From positions 2,418,001 through 2,482,000 of the forward strand of contig CM066303.1 of NCBI GenBank assembly GCA_033807695.1: 64,000 nt of DNA, in the 5' to 3' direction. Origin of the DNA: Daedaleopsis sinensis. Its lineage: Eukaryota > Basidiomycota > Agaricomycetes > Polyporales > Polyporaceae. Below the pieces are notes generated by a model. It made no database searches. It saw only the letters and a list, made by a program, of their open reading frames with translations, and was not told where the DNA came from. This document shows positions 1 through 11,936 of the stretch, piece by piece. The stretch's first letter is position 1; each line of letters starts with the position of its first letter. A program made the translations under genes and the position numbers.

Positions 1-296
1 CGCCGGCAATGAGAAACATGGGGCCCAGAGCCGACACATTGGCCGGCGTGAAGGACGGGACGATGTTGGCGAAGATCAGCGCGGGCAGCGCGACGTTCAT
101 GCTGATGATGGACGCGCCGCGCGATGCAGCGGGAGGGAACATGTCCATCCTCACCAGCACGTAGCCGCAAATGAGGGCGGCGAACCTGCCGAAAATCAAA
201 ACAAGCCACGAAGTCACATGGTAGGGCGAGGACCACGTACGTTTTTATGAGAGGCATGACGCCCGCATAAATGAGAAAGGCTGCAGACACAGCCAT
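1..296 (-). CDS. Auxin efflux carrier (AEC/PIN-like) family transporter, 5' end only
   Basis: This is the N-terminal part of a membrane transporter that runs off the left edge. Exon 1 (296-241) starts at an ATG and reads MAVSAAFLIYAGVMPLIK. A 55-nt intron (240-186, GTACGT...CGGCAG) follows, and exon 2 (185-1) continues in frame with FPPAASRGASIISMNVALPA and then ALIFANIVPSF. The family signature is the start of the first helix, the 'PLIK' loop, the 'LFPPAA-RG-S' segment and the helix with 'NVALPALIF'. Known fungal members are about 400-600 aa with ten helices and sit in ER or plasma membranes; substrates are mostly undefined. A TATA-like element lies about 65 nt upstream of the ATG. Truncation is only by the window edge. 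Confidence 0.85.
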   Translation of the reverse strand, partial: MAVSAAFLIYAGVMPLIKTYVVLALPCDFVACFDFRQVRRPHLRLRAGEDGHVPSRCIARRVHHQHERRAARADLRQHRPVLHAGQCVGSGPHVSHCR

Positions 297-1201
297 GGGC
301 GACGGGTGTTCGAGGTGGGGAGCTTGAGCGAGTACTTTCTGAGCTTGGAGAGATCGAGGCCATATATACTGGTGGATGTTTGACACTGTTAACCGGACCC
401 GTACGCAAACTCACTGCTTCCACGCGAGGGCCAACACGAACAGACCATACAGCCAATTGCGTGACGATCGTCTTCATGGACAGTAAATTGCCTTCCTACG
501 CGGGCTAGCCCAGTCGCGTCGAAGAGCGTGCCGGAGCCTTGAACGGAGTGGGTTCACTTTGTGTGCGGCGAGGATCGTCCCATCGTCCCGTTCCGCACCA
601 TGCGTGATCCGTGTCCTGCCGTGAAGAACAGTTACAACGAAGTGAGCGCATTGATGCTTCTGAGCAAAATCTGCGAAATGTACCTGCGGGTGCGGGATTT
701 CTGCTGCTTCTCGATGCATTTATTGACGAAGTCTGAAAGTCTGTCGGGTTTGATCTGTTGACCGCAAGGTACATAGGCAGCCAATATAGCCCGAATCCAA
801 GAATGGCAGTACGCTCGCTCAATCGCGGTTTTATAGGAGGCACGATGGCGAAGGGGGGTGACTGAACCTTGTCACTTTCGAGTAACTTCGCACGTCCGCG
901 CTAGTCGCTGCGGGCGCAGCGGTGTAGTGCCCTATTAATGATTGAAGTACTCTTTTTAAAGTGTCGCTCCGTCGGTCGGTCCGGTCCTGGCAGCCTGCCA
1001 ACGTACAACTGCATACGGTCGATGTGGAGCAGAGCAGCGTCAGAGAGTCTTTAGTGCTGAAGTCGACACGCCTTCACGACGTGCATAGCGGCGCTGTATA
1101 CTGATGGGTATGATATAGCTTGAAACCATCACTAATACTGGAGAGAAAAGGGTCAGTGATGGAACGACAGGAAGCCAGAACACGCACAACATTGCCACAA
1201 G
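297..1201. other. Intergenic, promoter side of AEC gene and 3' side of SRPBCC gene
   Basis: Short overlapping reading frames on both strands (480-840) have no recognisable domain and no splice-supported continuation. Apart from the TATA-like site I see nothing supportable. Confidence 0.5.
358..371 (-). promoter_or_regulatory. TATA-like element of the AEC transporter gene
   Basis: On the minus strand the sequence reads CAGTATATATGG, about 65 nt upstream of the transporter start codon at 296. Position and orientation fit a core promoter; function is inferred. Confidence 0.45.
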
Positions 1202-1852
1202 TTAAGACGACGGTCGGACTCCTTCTGCTCGTTGCTGCAATGCGTCTACCATACTCTGCGAGCAGTCACGAATCGTCCCACCCATAAAGCCCTTGATGAC
1301 GTAGCCCGAAGCTCCCCCGAACGCGCTCCGCATCTCGAGGTGCGTCTTGTTGTTCGCGGTCGAGCTGAGGGCTATAGCTGTCTCTGCCCGAAACAGGGCC
1401 GGAACGCGTCCACCGCCCCAAGTGATCCTATGAGTTTCACTGTCGACTACGCTGACTTGCTCGTAGCCAATGGTGGGTTTCTTGGTCGAGTCCATGGAAG
1501 GGGGCATCTGCATCGCCAGTGCCATGGTGCCACCCGCACGGAAGGCGGGATCGGTGAGGGGTTCGTGCGACGAAGCATCGACCATAACGGCAGACCGGCT
1601 ACGAGAGCCATATCAGAGGCTCATAGTTCACATACACATCGACTGGAGGAGCGCACAGGAATGGATTCCTATCGGAGAAATATCAGTTCGCTTGGCCTTT
1701 TTCATTGACTAGGAGGAGGCAATGGCTTACCATTCAGGGTACGAAGGGAGGTCAGTTAGAACGCTCCACACTTGGTCGACTGTCGCGTCGATGTCGCGTA
1801 CTATGCTGTACTCGACAACACTGCAAAAAGCTGGCGGGGGCAAGTTAGTCAT
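1202..1852 (-). CDS. SRPBCC/START-like (polyketide cyclase/Coq10 superfamily) protein, copy 1
   Basis: Three exons: 1852-1731, a 12-nt microexon 1668-1657, and 1598-1202, giving 176 aa. Exon 1 starts MTNLPPPAFCS and carries the helix-grip opening VDQVWSVLTDLPSYPEW. The microexon supplies N-P-F, and exon 3 continues LRSAVMVDA, then MQMPPSMDSTKK, then a C-terminal helix with GGTIRDCSQSMVDALQ. The family folds into a hydrophobic-ligand cavity, and fungal members of this small type have no assigned ligand. A paralogue at 24509-25172 has the same length and the same two intron positions and phases. Exon 3 alone looks like a truncated remnant; only with the two upstream exons is the domain complete. 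No signal peptide is seen, so a cytosolic location is inferred. Confidence 0.75.
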
Positions 1853-2949
1853 GGTGTATGGGTGCGGTAGTGACGATCGAGGTCCGACCTTGAATATAAG
1901 TTAAGTAACGGGCAGGTAACGGGCATCTTAACAGCTATCAGCGCGAGATTACACACTCGTTCGGCATCCGCATCTCCAGCCGCCGGGACGCGTACGTCGC
2001 AAAAGTTCGGCATTCAATATTCATGATTTAGGTCAGAACTCAGTACTCAGTACCCAGATTCCGACCGCGCTATCGGGCCACATCATTCTACGTGGAGTTG
2101 ATATCAGCTACTTAGTAGATGCTAGTAGGGACTCACCATGCTATCACTCGCCGGGGTTAATGATGCTTTCGGCTAATAGCGCCCAGCGCGGTTTATTATC
2201 AACGTGCTAGCACCGTTAGCACCGCCATTCTGCTGCACTTGCCACTTAGATGTCGCCTTGACTGTCCGCGTTCCACGCGTGTTCTTCTCACACACATTCT
2301 AATTTCTCTGCGTGCGTGTCGCCTTAAGGTCTTCGTCGGGGGCCAGCCGCTTGAACGTTTAGATAGTACTGAGGCGGTGCATACATACCTTGGCGAAATG
2401 ATCAGTCGTGTAAGCGTTGAGCGCGATCTCAGCTATCAACAGCCCATGCAGAAGACAAGGAGAAGGTAGATAGACACCGTTAATGGCAACGCAGTGAGTG
2501 TATGCGTAAAGCAGGTTCGGCCACGGGCGCCTGGACGCGTTATTTTGAAGTGTTTGTACAAGGTGGCACAGCCCACGAGTGACGGGCGTCTGCGAACCTC
2601 ATTGTTCTCCTCGACGGTCTTTGTGCTCGTTGTGGGCCGTCGTCGTGTGGCACAACAACAAAGAATAGAATATGTGCCCTCTCGTGCGAAGGCGACAGCG
2701 GTCGGCGCGCCTCGACGTCGTTCATAAGTCCCCTTCGACCTCGTGTGTTCCTCATCACTCACTTCTCGCCCTCTCCAGCAGCCTTCTCCTCCTATCCGCG
2801 CCTTGCGTGGCTTGCTCGTCTTCTAGGGTGCAGGCACACCGCTCTCTTGCTTTACGCTATCCGTTCTCTTGATCCCATCTCGCTGCACATCTCTACGCTC
2901 ACATCTGCGCAACCCCAGCTTTCTTGTCATCTCTAGACAGTATACCAAC
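1853..2949. other. Intergenic between divergent SRPBCC and DUF7598 genes
   Basis: About 1.1 kb. It contains (CTCAGTA)2 at 2039-2052. From about 2750 it has a long pyrimidine-rich stretch leading to the ATG at 2950, typical of a basidiomycete 5' leader. Frames at 2436-2762 have no recognisable product. Confidence 0.5.
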
Positions 2950-4447
2950 ATGCCTTCCAGGAAAGGATGTGAGTAATCTTGTCATCCTCTGCAGCACACC
3001 TCGAGACGAACGAACCTCTGATTATTGCTACCAGACACGTTCATCGCTCTCAATGCCATCCGTGCGCTCAGCATCATCGCCCTCTTGCTCCTCTTTGCGA
3101 GCAGCATTGTGACTATGGTCCACGACGTTCAATCCGTGAACGCCTTCATCGCAGCCGGAAAGGCAGACCCCAACATCCGCACGGTCAACACCGATACCAC
3201 CGCTAACGCCACCGACGTCGACTGCATCACCGGCGACACGGACTACGTCGAGTGCGTACCCGTGCACGAGCTCCGTATCTCTGTCCGCGTGAACTGACAT
3301 ACATGCCTGACCGTTCAGGGGCAGCACTGTGCCGAATCAGCCCGCTGGCGCATTCTGGGCCGTTCTCAACCGACTTCTCATCATCTTCCAGGTCATCGTG
3401 CTCATCATGTCCGAGGTTGGCTGGCCCGCTGCCTTCTTCAACCGCTTCTTCCCCATTCTCGGGGATGCCTTTGGGCTCGGGGCTCTTGGTGTCATCCAGT
3501 GTCTGTGAGTGTACATTTCCTCCTTCCAGAGCGGCCTATGCGGAGGGGCAGAGCACAGCTGCAAAGTCGGAGAGGCGAGGCCTATCGGTCATATAGCGCA
3601 TTGTGCATTGTGGAGGTCCACAGGACAGCTGTCCTGCCAGATGTACACCGCACCTTGGTACGCTGCTCAAACTACAGCGCGGCGAGGAGCACCCCAGGCT
3701 TCTAGCATGGACATGCGGACCCACTCGCCCCGGGTACCACTGACACCCACATGGCCCTGCCCCAGCCCTGCTGTATCCGCACTCCGCCCCAAGTTCCGAG
3801 TCCTTGCACTCTTCTCCTTCTGTCCTTGTCTTCTCACCTTCCTACCAATGCGAGAGCCCGATCGCTGACCGCTTCTCCTCTCACGCAGCCTCGGTGCGGC
3901 CGTCCTCTCCCACCACGTGGACGAGTTCGCGCTCGTGTCCGCCTTCTTCCTCTTCTCGCTCGGCTGCGTGAACATCCTCCTCGGCCTCATCTTCCGCGAG
4001 TCCGCCAAGTGGCGCCGCGCGCCCGCCGCCTGGCACACGCAGTACGACGACAGCAAGCCCGGGCTCCTCCCCACCTCCCGGTCCCCCGGCCAGATCCCGC
4101 GCCCGCTCGTCATGTCCCAGGGGAGCACCGCCTCGTGGGACAAGGAGCGCGAGGCGTACGGCGGGTACGGCGCCGGCGGGGACGCGTCGCGCTCCGGCAG
4201 CCTCTCGAGCCAGAAGAGCGGGATGGGCTTCGGCCGCCAGGGCGAGAAGGCGGCGCTCTCGCGAGGTGCGTCGGTCTTCCCCACCCATCCCGAGTCTACT
4301 GTTGTGTCTGACCCTCCGCCCTGCTGCTCGATAGGATACACCATCACGCGGCCGGCTGAGGCGCTCCCCACGTACGTGCCCAAGCCCGCCGTCCACGCGC
4401 GCTCGAGCTCCGCGCCGAGCCTGGGCGATTCTGAGACGGCGGTATAG
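2950..4447 (+). CDS. DUF7598-type fungal membrane protein
   Basis: Five exons: 2950-2968, 3035-3251, 3319-3504, 3889-4265, 4335-4447, giving 303 aa. It starts MPSRKGYTFIALNAIRALSI. Hydrophobic segments occur in exon 2 (IIALLLLFASSIVTMV), exon 3 (AFWAVLNRLLIIFQVIVLIM, then FGLGALGVIQCL) and exon 4 (ALVSAFFLFSLGCVNILLGL), so four helices are predicted. The signatures EGSTVPNQPAG and SEVGWPAAFFNRFFP are what I associate with the fungal DUF7598 family. The C-terminal third is hydrophilic and Ser/Arg-rich and is probably cytoplasmic. Function is unknown. The third intron (3505-3888) is 384 nt, far longer than the others (66-69 nt). Confidence 0.82.
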
Positions 4448-5435
4448 CTGCCCGTGCCATTCAAGCCCGAAGATAGAAGATAGATGGCTCGAGGACAGCC
4501 TGTCCGCACCATTCGACCCCACGCCCACGCCCACCCACACGCCCTCCATCCTACGCCTCACGCCCACGCCTCGCGCTCGCGCGCCCCCACATTTTCGCAT
4601 CCTTTATAGCTAATCGCACGATACGACGACGGTACGACCCCGCAGGACTTCTCGCGCTCGTGTGCTGCTCTGTATTATCCCCCCGGGACGCTTGGACGCG
4701 CACCCTATTTGTAGCCTGTAGACACCCCACCTTATGTGGCTGTATTAACCACCATCCCGTCGTTCGCTTGTATAGCTCTCCGCTCGAATATACGAGCCTG
4801 GTCCCCTCCTTTCCTTCCTCTGCTCAGCCTGACTCCGAGAGACGTCACTCAGCACTCACACAAGCTCCTGAATCGCCACTGCCAGCCACGTCTGTCCGCG
4901 AAGGAAGGCCTTGGCGATGATCGTCCCCGTTAGCAAGAGCCAAACTGTCAGAGTAAGTAACACAAAGTAGACGTGCCAAGGACAGAAGCCTAGGGCTCCA
5001 TGTCCCCGAGATCGCTCACTGCCCGATTTGCTCGACCGACGTGGAACGGTGACCGTCCGCGGCGTCGACGCAGTTGCTGTGGCGCATTCACGCGTGTGGC
5101 TACGCACGGTCACCCCTCTACCAGACCTCCGCCGTTTGCGATCGTGTCTTGGCAAAAACCTAGTTCACAGAGCTCCTGAGGCCTGAAGGTGAAATGGGTA
5201 TGGTATGCTGATTGTGAATAGCAGAAGTGTAGTCCGTCTACTTCTGTGGTAAAGATGTAGTACAGTCATCTGGCAGTCATCCAGAGGAGGAGCCTCGTAC
5301 ACGCACGATACCACATGAAACTGCCTCGTGTCGTCGACTCGGGCAATCCCAACACGCTATTTCTCCTCTCCGCCGATACCGATCGAGGGGTATCGACGGA
5401 AGACTCGCCGATCCGCGAGCCCAAACTCTATCCGT
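4448..5435. other. Intergenic between convergent DUF7598 and MARVEL-type genes
   Basis: Converging 3' flanks. A 99-codon minus-strand frame (4856-5155) contains a hydrophobic run but has no ATG; it is not annotated as a gene. Confidence 0.5.
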
Positions 5436-6489
5436 CTACATCTGGGGATACGAGCTGTAGTTCGAGGGCGTGCCACTGCTGTACCGTCCGTTCGACGCGG
5501 GCGACGGGGCAGGTTGGGGCGCATACGGCTGCTGCTGCTGCTGGTATTGTTGTGGCGGGTAATGCTGCTGCTGGTATTGCTGCTGCTGGTATTGCTGCTG
5601 CTGCCCCGGGGCAGTCGACGTCGGGCTCATCGCGTACGTCTGCTGCATCGGCTGCATCGGCGGCTGCTGCTGGCTCTGCAACAGCGGCTGGAGCTGCGGC
5701 TGGGCCTGCTGCTGCTGCTGCAAGTGTGTCTGCTGCTGCTGGGGCGCAAACGCGTTCTGGTCAAACGGGGCCTGCGGCGCGGACGCACCGGCACTCGCCT
5801 TGCCGGACCCGGGCGCGGGCGCGATGCGGCCCGCCGTGCGCACGCTCGCGCGCCACATCGGCGCGCGGCGGCTCGCGTTGACGAGCGCGACGACGAGCAG
5901 GAGGATGGTGTACGTGAAGAGCACGAGCCACCCGAGGAACGCGAACGCCTCCACCGCCTGCGTCTCGTGGCAGAGCTGGTTGAGGATCGTGTACGCGAAC
6001 TGGCACGTCGTGAACACCTGCGAGGTGTCGTTCGCGGTGATCGCGCCCGTCACGAGGAAGAGGATCCAGAGGACGGCTGTGTGGGGGGGACGTTCGATGG
6101 GGCCCGGGATGAAGGCAGGGAGGGGACTTACAGAGCCAGACGAGCTCGAAGAGCACCAGCGATGTGAAGGCATCCGTGCGGATGAAGTCGATGATGAGCC
6201 TGCGATGGGGCTCGTTAGAATTTGGCGGGCGGGAGTCGAGCGACATGGCTTACATGACCGGCACGGTGATGAGCGTCAGGCCTCCGGAGACGAGGCCCAG
6301 GATCGCATAGATGTAGTACTCCCGGAAGTCTTCAACCGCGAACGCCGTGATGTGCGCAGAGACTCCCCCGACGACGATCCCGCACAGAATCGTCCACGCT
6401 GTAGACTCCGGGTGAGCCACGACCAGGACTTACCAGGGAAAATGTCACGTACAGAGCACGATGAGGCGGATGATCTGCAGCCAGCCCAT
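5436..6489 (-). CDS. MARVEL-type four-helix membrane protein with glutamine-rich tail
   Basis: Four exons: 6489-6453, 6398-6254, 6199-6132, 6076-5436, giving 296 aa. It starts MGWLQIIRLIVL. Four hydrophobic segments are visible: residues about 5-25, 45-65, 75-110 (VLWILFLVTGAITA) and 135-160 (AFLGWLVLFTYTILLLVVAL). The loop before the last helix has a Cys pair ending NQLCHETQAVEAFAF. This arrangement is typical of fungal MARVEL proteins, which sit in plasma-membrane or vesicle membranes. The C-terminal 120 residues are dominated by glutamine tracts encoded by CTG-rich repeats on the plus strand (about 5513-5745). Specific function is unknown. The loop resembles that of the five-gene four-helix family elsewhere in this window. 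Confidence 0.78.
5513..5745. repeat. CTG/CAG-rich low-complexity tract inside the MARVEL-type gene
   Basis: Plus strand reads repeated ctgctg blocks; the minus-strand coding frame gives runs of Q interrupted by P, H and Y. This trinucleotide-rich sequence is prone to length variation. Confidence 0.8.
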
Positions 6490-9392
6490 GGTAGCGATTG
6501 TGGTGGATGGGAGTGCCCAGGCCGACGTTACGGTTCAAGGAGGAATAGAGACAGTGGGCGGGCGGGGAAAAATCGCTGCTCCTTAAGACGACGCCTGAGG
6601 CGCCGCTGTGATTCGCCCTCGCATCGTCTAGCCTTGACATAGCCTCAGCCAAGCTCAGCCAGCCTACCTCAGCCTGACCTCCCAAAGGCATTATATTGAG
6701 TACCGATCGAGTAACGAGGACATCGCCACCGGGGTAGACCGATGATTTTGAACGCTCGGGTGCTTTCAGCAGGGGGACGTGCCAGGACGTGCCAGGAACG
6801 TACTCGCATGCAATATTCATCCGGACAGGCTGAGATGAGTACGTTCGGATCAAACACCACACATACCGCAGAGTATAAGACTGGAGCTGTAACTCAGCTG
6901 TTCGAGCTTGTGGGCTAGTGTGGGCTGTTGCAGTTGTGGGCTATGTAGAGCTTCATGGAGCATACCTGCTTGTGCTAGTACTTCGTTCATGCGAACGGAC
7001 CACCGCCAAATCGATGGGACAGTCCAGGGTCAATCTCGAAGAGCCAACGGACCACGGCGAACGATGTAGGACAGTGTAGGAGGATGCGACTGTGAAACGC
7101 GTATCCAACGCGCATCTCCAACAAAAGGAGCGAGCGAGCCGTGACACTGAACAGTTTGGGCAGGTTCCTGTTAGTAAGCTGCTTAATTACGCCACAAGCG
7201 CTGTATCTCCCGCTGGTTTGACTTGGTTTGACCTCTTTTGACCTGCGTTGATATGTGAGTAAATCTATACTTAGAGTCAGACGTAGGAAGATACTTATAC
7301 CAACCATCCTGTGATGAGCAGTTCCTGGTCAGATATCTATCTGCAGAATGGCTGTTCATGGCGTCCTCGACCGCCGCACAAAACCTACTCAAAGAGTCCG
7401 TACCAGTCGGCCTCCTCAGCTGTTCAGGGTTGGCTGAAAGACCTTGGGAAGACCAGTCTGACATGCGCTGGACGTGGTCAGATGTCCGATGATCTGACCA
7501 ATGCGCATCGTATGTACAGTGTCGCGTCGCGTCGTTGTTCACGTTGTCCCACGACCTTCGTCCGTGTCGGCGGTCGCGTACCGTTGTAGTTCATGGTTGA
7601 CGACCCTATAGCAGCAAACATTCCGGCGCATCAGAGTCCGGACCTGTCACGAAGAAGGAGTATTACTATGGCATGAGACTCGCCTACGGCATTGTAGATG
7701 TCCTTGTCTAGCGGACCATTCACCGTCGAGTCGGGGAGGCTACACATTCACCGTGGTCATCGCGGTCACGTGCTCCATCTGGGTGGAAATGTCACGCGAT
7801 GCGCGTCAAGCCATCACATCTACGCACCTTGTCCTCAACCACCCTGCACTTACATACGTCCTCTCGACAATGTTCTGCCTTCCCCCAACAACGACGTCGG
7901 ATACAAGTATGTAAGTACATTGTACTCACCTTGAACGTTTGAACCTCGGTAAGATTTTCGACTTGTCTCGCCCAGGGTCGCGGAGCTGGCAGTTCGATCC
8001 GTGGCGGGTTCGCATCTGGAGGTTGAGCGCATATAGGGCAGACATGTGAGTACGCCGATGATCCTTGTCTTCCCTGTATATCAGTGGTCCACCTCTGAAC
8101 AATTTCTGATGAACGGCAACCCACCCTTTGCCGCTTTGCCCACCTGTGATTTGGTGGCCATGCACAGCCCGCCGAGTATCGAAGAACCAGAAGGTCCGGT
8201 GGCCACTGGTAGCCACCGGTGTTGGGTATCGCCTACTCGCGTACAGTCGCGTGAAGGGAGTCAAGTAAGCATTCTTCGTAGCTGCGCGAATCAGGGCCGT
8301 GCCAGTGCAGCTGCGGCGGCGGCAACCGTACTTCCGTGCTGTAAGCGTTGTCACGACTGTGTATCTCCTGCAGACGAGTGCTCTGAAGCTAGCGCTGACC
8401 GGTGGTGAGACAGCAATAGATGGCGGTCGGACATCATATCCATCCTTGATCGGGTGGTGGATGGAAGTGAGACGCGCTGTCGGTGGGCGGGCGGGCGGTG
8501 AGTAATGGCCGACCGCACCGGACACGTTGCTTCAGGGTGAGCTTCGGATAACAATGGTGCTTACAATGCTGCGTTCACGGTCTATTGGCATCTGTCACCG
8601 CTCATGCACATGACTGATTAAGGCTCTAGTTAGCTCACCTCCCCTCTATTTCGAGCGACGGAGGGACAGGACGTGTGCGCAGGTCGCACAGGACACAACC
8701 GGTATGGCCGCTGGGCCGGATATTCGCGCAAGACGGAAGGCGGGACGACGACGTAGCGCCGGTGAGCCCACCGCAGTTTCCGATAGTGGGTGATTGATTT
8801 ACGTGCCGTGCTGACCGCCGGTCTAACAGAAGGCGAAAAGAGCTAGTCCCGAAATCCGAATCGCGCTATCGATGACGGGACGTCGGGACGAGTGAGGGGT
8901 ACTGCTACCAGTCACACGGGACAGGCGTGTACTGGGCGTGCAGGTACTCGAAGTCGGACACTGCACGACAACGCGAGCACGCGAGGCTCAGGAGGCGGCG
9001 ACGACGGTTGTCGGGTGAGCGACGCGGTGGAGGCGGGACGAGTGGAGTAGCCGCGCAAGGGGCGTCGGGAGCCGGATCTGGGCCTGGCGACCGCTGCGCC
9101 GCTGCGGGGCGAGTGACGCGCGCTGTGACGGCACGAGCACGACGCCCGCCCGGCGCTCTGACTCATCTCGATTCTCCTCCCATCTCCATTTTAGAATTGG
9201 CAACTGCCCCCAGCTACTTAAGTCCTCCCAGCAACGCCATGGCCGCGCCCCCTTCTCGCCCTTCCCCCGGCCCTTACTCCCTATTCTCTCCCTGCGCGCA
9301 CTTCGCGTGCAGTCCTCCTACTCGCTGATCAGCTTCCCTGGACCACTCGCCTCCCCCGCACATCCACTGCTCTTCCCTTCACTACTTGCGCA
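6490..9392. other. Gene-poor interval upstream of MARVEL-type and Ser/Pro-rich genes
   Basis: 2.9 kb with no model I can support. A minus-strand frame at 7926-8525 includes a plausible exon end (EVQTFK then GTGAGT at about 7933), but no start or domain can be joined to it. From about 9170 the sequence becomes pyrimidine-rich, as expected for the leader of the gene starting at 9393. Confidence 0.45.
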
Positions 9393-10199
9393 ATGGCATC
9401 CTCGTCGACAAACCCAAACATGATCCAGTTCCCCAGACTTCCCTCTGTCTCGCCCTCCTGGAACGTCACCGAGAACAGGTCCTATCCCGCGCCCCCCGCA
9501 CCCCCGCGTGCCGGGCGTTCGCTCAAGCAGAGCAGGTCGTCGGAGAGCCTCACGCAGCGCAAGGACCGCGTCGAGTTCCTGCGCAAGAGGGAGTGGACAC
9601 GCAGGGCTGCCGCAGGGAGTGAGCAACCGAACGTTTCCAACGTGAGTTCGCCGTCTCCTGCCTACCCGCCCCATACACGCGCCTCGAACAACGCCTCCGT
9701 TCAATCTCCCCGCACTTCATGCCCTGTCAATGTCACCGCTGACGCTCGGTATCCACAGCAGAGGCGCGCGCGCACGTATTCCTGGGAGGACATCATCGCC
9801 GCCGCCGACGCCGCCGCGAGCACCTTCGATTACAACTCGTCCGGATCCGCCGGCCGCCCGGACACCATCAACGAGGCGGACGAGGGCGAACCGTACGTGA
9901 TCTACGCGACCTCCCCCCGCCCGCCCCTCCAGTCCTCCAACTCGTTCCCGTCGCCGTCATACACCTATACCCCTCATACCCCCGGGGCCACCGTCATCTA
10001 CTCCACCTCGCCCTCGCCCTCCCCTTCGCCGTCCCCGACGCTCTCACCCCTCCCGTCGACCGCACCCGTGCGCGACCTGTCCCTGATAGGCACCCCCGGG
10101 CCGTACTACAACCGGCGGACGTCCTGGTGCGGCCCGCACTCGCGACACTCGTCGCTCTCATCGATATCGGAGGAGGACGAGGGCCTCGCGCGGCTCTAA
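9393..10199 (+). CDS. Ser/Pro-rich protein of unknown function
   Basis: Two exons, 9393-9641 and 9759-10199, separated by a likely 117-nt intron (GTGAGT...CCACAG) whose length is a multiple of three, so the reading frame stays open if it is retained. The spliced product would be 229 aa. Visible features are an Arg/Lys-rich stretch (QRKDRVEFLRKREWTRRAA), then RRARTYSWEDIIAAADAAA after the splice, a long run of Ser-Pro repeats, and an acidic end SISEEDEGLARL. There are no membrane segments or signal peptide. A pyrimidine-rich leader precedes the ATG. I do not recognise a family. Coding status rests on frame length, splice signals and leader only. Confidence 0.55.
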   Translation: MASSSTNPNMIQFPRLPSVSPSWNVTENRSYPAPPAPPRAGRSLKQSRSSESLTQRKDRVEFLRKREWTRRAAAGSEQPNVSNVSSPSPAYPPHTRASNNASVQSPRTSCPVNVTADARYPQQRRARTYSWEDIIAAADAAASTFDYNSSGSAGRPDTINEADEGEPYVIYATSPRPPLQSSNSFPSPSYTYTPHTPGATVIYSTSPSPSPSPSPTLSPLPSTAPVRDLSLIGTPGPYYNRRTSWCGPHSRHSSLSSISEEDEGLARL

Positions 10200-10969
10200 T
10201 CCGCCCAACCGCCGCGCGCGCCCGTGCACGCCCCACCCACTAATCGCGCGATCCGCGTGCGTCGAAAGAAGGATTCGAAGGAAGCACACGCACACGCCGC
10301 GGCCGCGTGCTCACTGCTCCGCCCCGCCGGGGCCTGTACATACCCATGCCGTGCCGCGGATAGCACAGCTGTACGATACGCCGAGAGAAAAGTGCCTCGC
10401 GCGGGCACCGCGAGCCTTGCCCCCACATGTTTCCCCCCTGCCCGCCACAGCTCAGCTGCTGCAGACGCAGCAGCAGACGGACGGTACCTTGCCCAGCTCC
10501 TGCCTAATGTGTATCATTATTATCTTATAGATGTACTCCGTAAATCTACGCGCGGCCGCCATCACCATCGAACACGTTCTGCCCTCTCCCGAGTTTGAGT
10601 CCCAGCCGCTGCGTCTATTGTCTGTCTGTTGTCTGCCTGTCGCGACGTGTACGTATACGTATACGTACGCGCGATCACATCTATCGATGCCCAGTATCAT
10701 ACTAGTACTAACATCCACTCAATCATAATACCGCGTCGCTCGCATCGGCCCTCGGGGTTTTCGCGTCACGCGCCGGCGAAAGCCTGCTCGACACCTGCAC
10801 GACAAGCTCGAGGTGTGCGCTGGGCGAGGTATGCTAGTGTGCGAACGGTCCGTGCGCATGCGCATGTGAAGATCGCCCTACTGCCGCGGACGTTCTCGCG
10901 TTCTCGCGTTCTCAGAGCAAACGCCCCGCAGGCACGTACGCGTAAGCACCCACGCTGGCCAGGCAAGCC

Positions 10970-10993
10970 CTCAGTGCTCAGTGCTCAGTGCTC
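10970..10993 (+). repeat. (CTCAGTG)3 heptamer minisatellite
   Basis: Three perfect head-to-tail CTCAGTG units followed by CTC. Confidence 0.9.
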
Positions 10994-11243
10994 CGCCCAC
11001 TGCAATTGCCATCCACCCGGAACTGCAGTCTACGTACGGTCTGCAGCCTGCGGTCTCATTTGAATCGATCCGTCCCAATAGCAGCCCCGAGCCCTCGACT
11101 CGCCCCCCAGATCCGGATCCGGATCCGGAGCACACCTGTGTGCACTGACTGTTCCTGGCGAGTACCGTGTTGCCACGGACGCGACGCAGCACAGCGCAGC
11201 GCATTGCGGTCGGAGAACCCACATCCGGGTGTGGGATGTCCAT

Positions 11244-11275
11244 CTCAGCACTCAGCACTCAGCACTCAGCACTCA
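11244..11275 (+). repeat. (CTCAGCA)4 heptamer minisatellite
   Basis: Four perfect CTCAGCA units followed by CTCA. It lies 250 bp from (CTCAGTG)3, of which it is an approximate inverted form. Confidence 0.9.
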
Positions 11276-11936
11276 TTGGTGGGGCATCGTACGAGCCTGC
11301 GCTGCGGCCAGTGATGGAGGACGCGCCTTCCAAACACCAATCGACGCGACCCGGGGGTGCAGTGCGCGACCTGAGCCTCCCCGGGCTCCGTGGGCCGTGG
11401 GCCGTCACGGTGGCGGAGGTGTGTGCTCGACTCACCTCGATCCGCCGGCCAGTCCACATCGCGACGGGCACGGCGTTGGGCGTTGGGCGGTGGGCGAGGA
11501 TCCTGCGCGATCGCGGTTCGCGGTTCGCGATTCGTGATATGTGATGCGTGACAAGGAGAAAGAAGCTAGTAAGCGTCCGTGTTCGATCAGCAGTATACAA
11601 GGAAGTGGAAGAAGGAGGGGGACATGACGTGAGCGTGAGGTGCGTGGACACAGCAGGGCGACGCGGTATGCATGCATGTATGTGATCAGGAGATAGGGAG
11701 GCTCGGGGAGGACGACGGGAGGAAACGAATGGACGACGGACACGAACAGGAACGCGCGCGCGCGGGGGACGAATGGGAGAAGGGGGTGGAAAAGGCGAGG
11801 GCGCCACGCGTGGCAAACAAGAGGTATAGTGTGCGAGCCGTCCGTCCCTGAGCGCAGGAACAACGACTGCCTGCCTGCCTGGTAGCACGCGAAGCGCAAA
11901 GGAGGCAGAGCCCTAGCGACGGGGGGAATGCGGCGT

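Larger units (their letters stand above)
10200..11936. other. Intergenic with heptamer minisatellites
   Basis: Between the 3' ends of the Ser/Pro-rich and Munc13-like genes. Contains (CTCAGTG)3 at 10970-10993 and (CTCAGCA)4 at 11244-11275 (annotated separately) and an alternating purine-pyrimidine run near 10648-10672. No coding model is supported. Confidence 0.5.

Noticed and set aside
1202..1585. SRPBCC copy 1 as a truncated pseudogene
   Set aside because: Upstream exons 1852-1731 and 1668-1657 supply the missing N-terminal half with matching splice phases.
3667..4512. 281-codon frame antisense to the DUF7598 gene
   Set aside because: Spans an intron and the exon 4 region without any domain; the plus-strand exons give a complete membrane protein.
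4856..5155. 99-codon minus-strand frame with one hydrophobic helix-like run
   Set aside because: No ATG in frame, no splice-supported first exon, and it lies between two convergent 3' ends.
5328..6167. Plus-strand Leu/Arg-rich and Ala-rich frames across the CTG repeats
   Set aside because: Translation of a trinucleotide repeat in the wrong strand; the minus strand gives a normal four-helix protein.
7926..8525. 199-codon minus-strand frame with CPICAQPPD
   Set aside because: The single CxxC is not enough for a zinc domain, and no start or partner exon was found.
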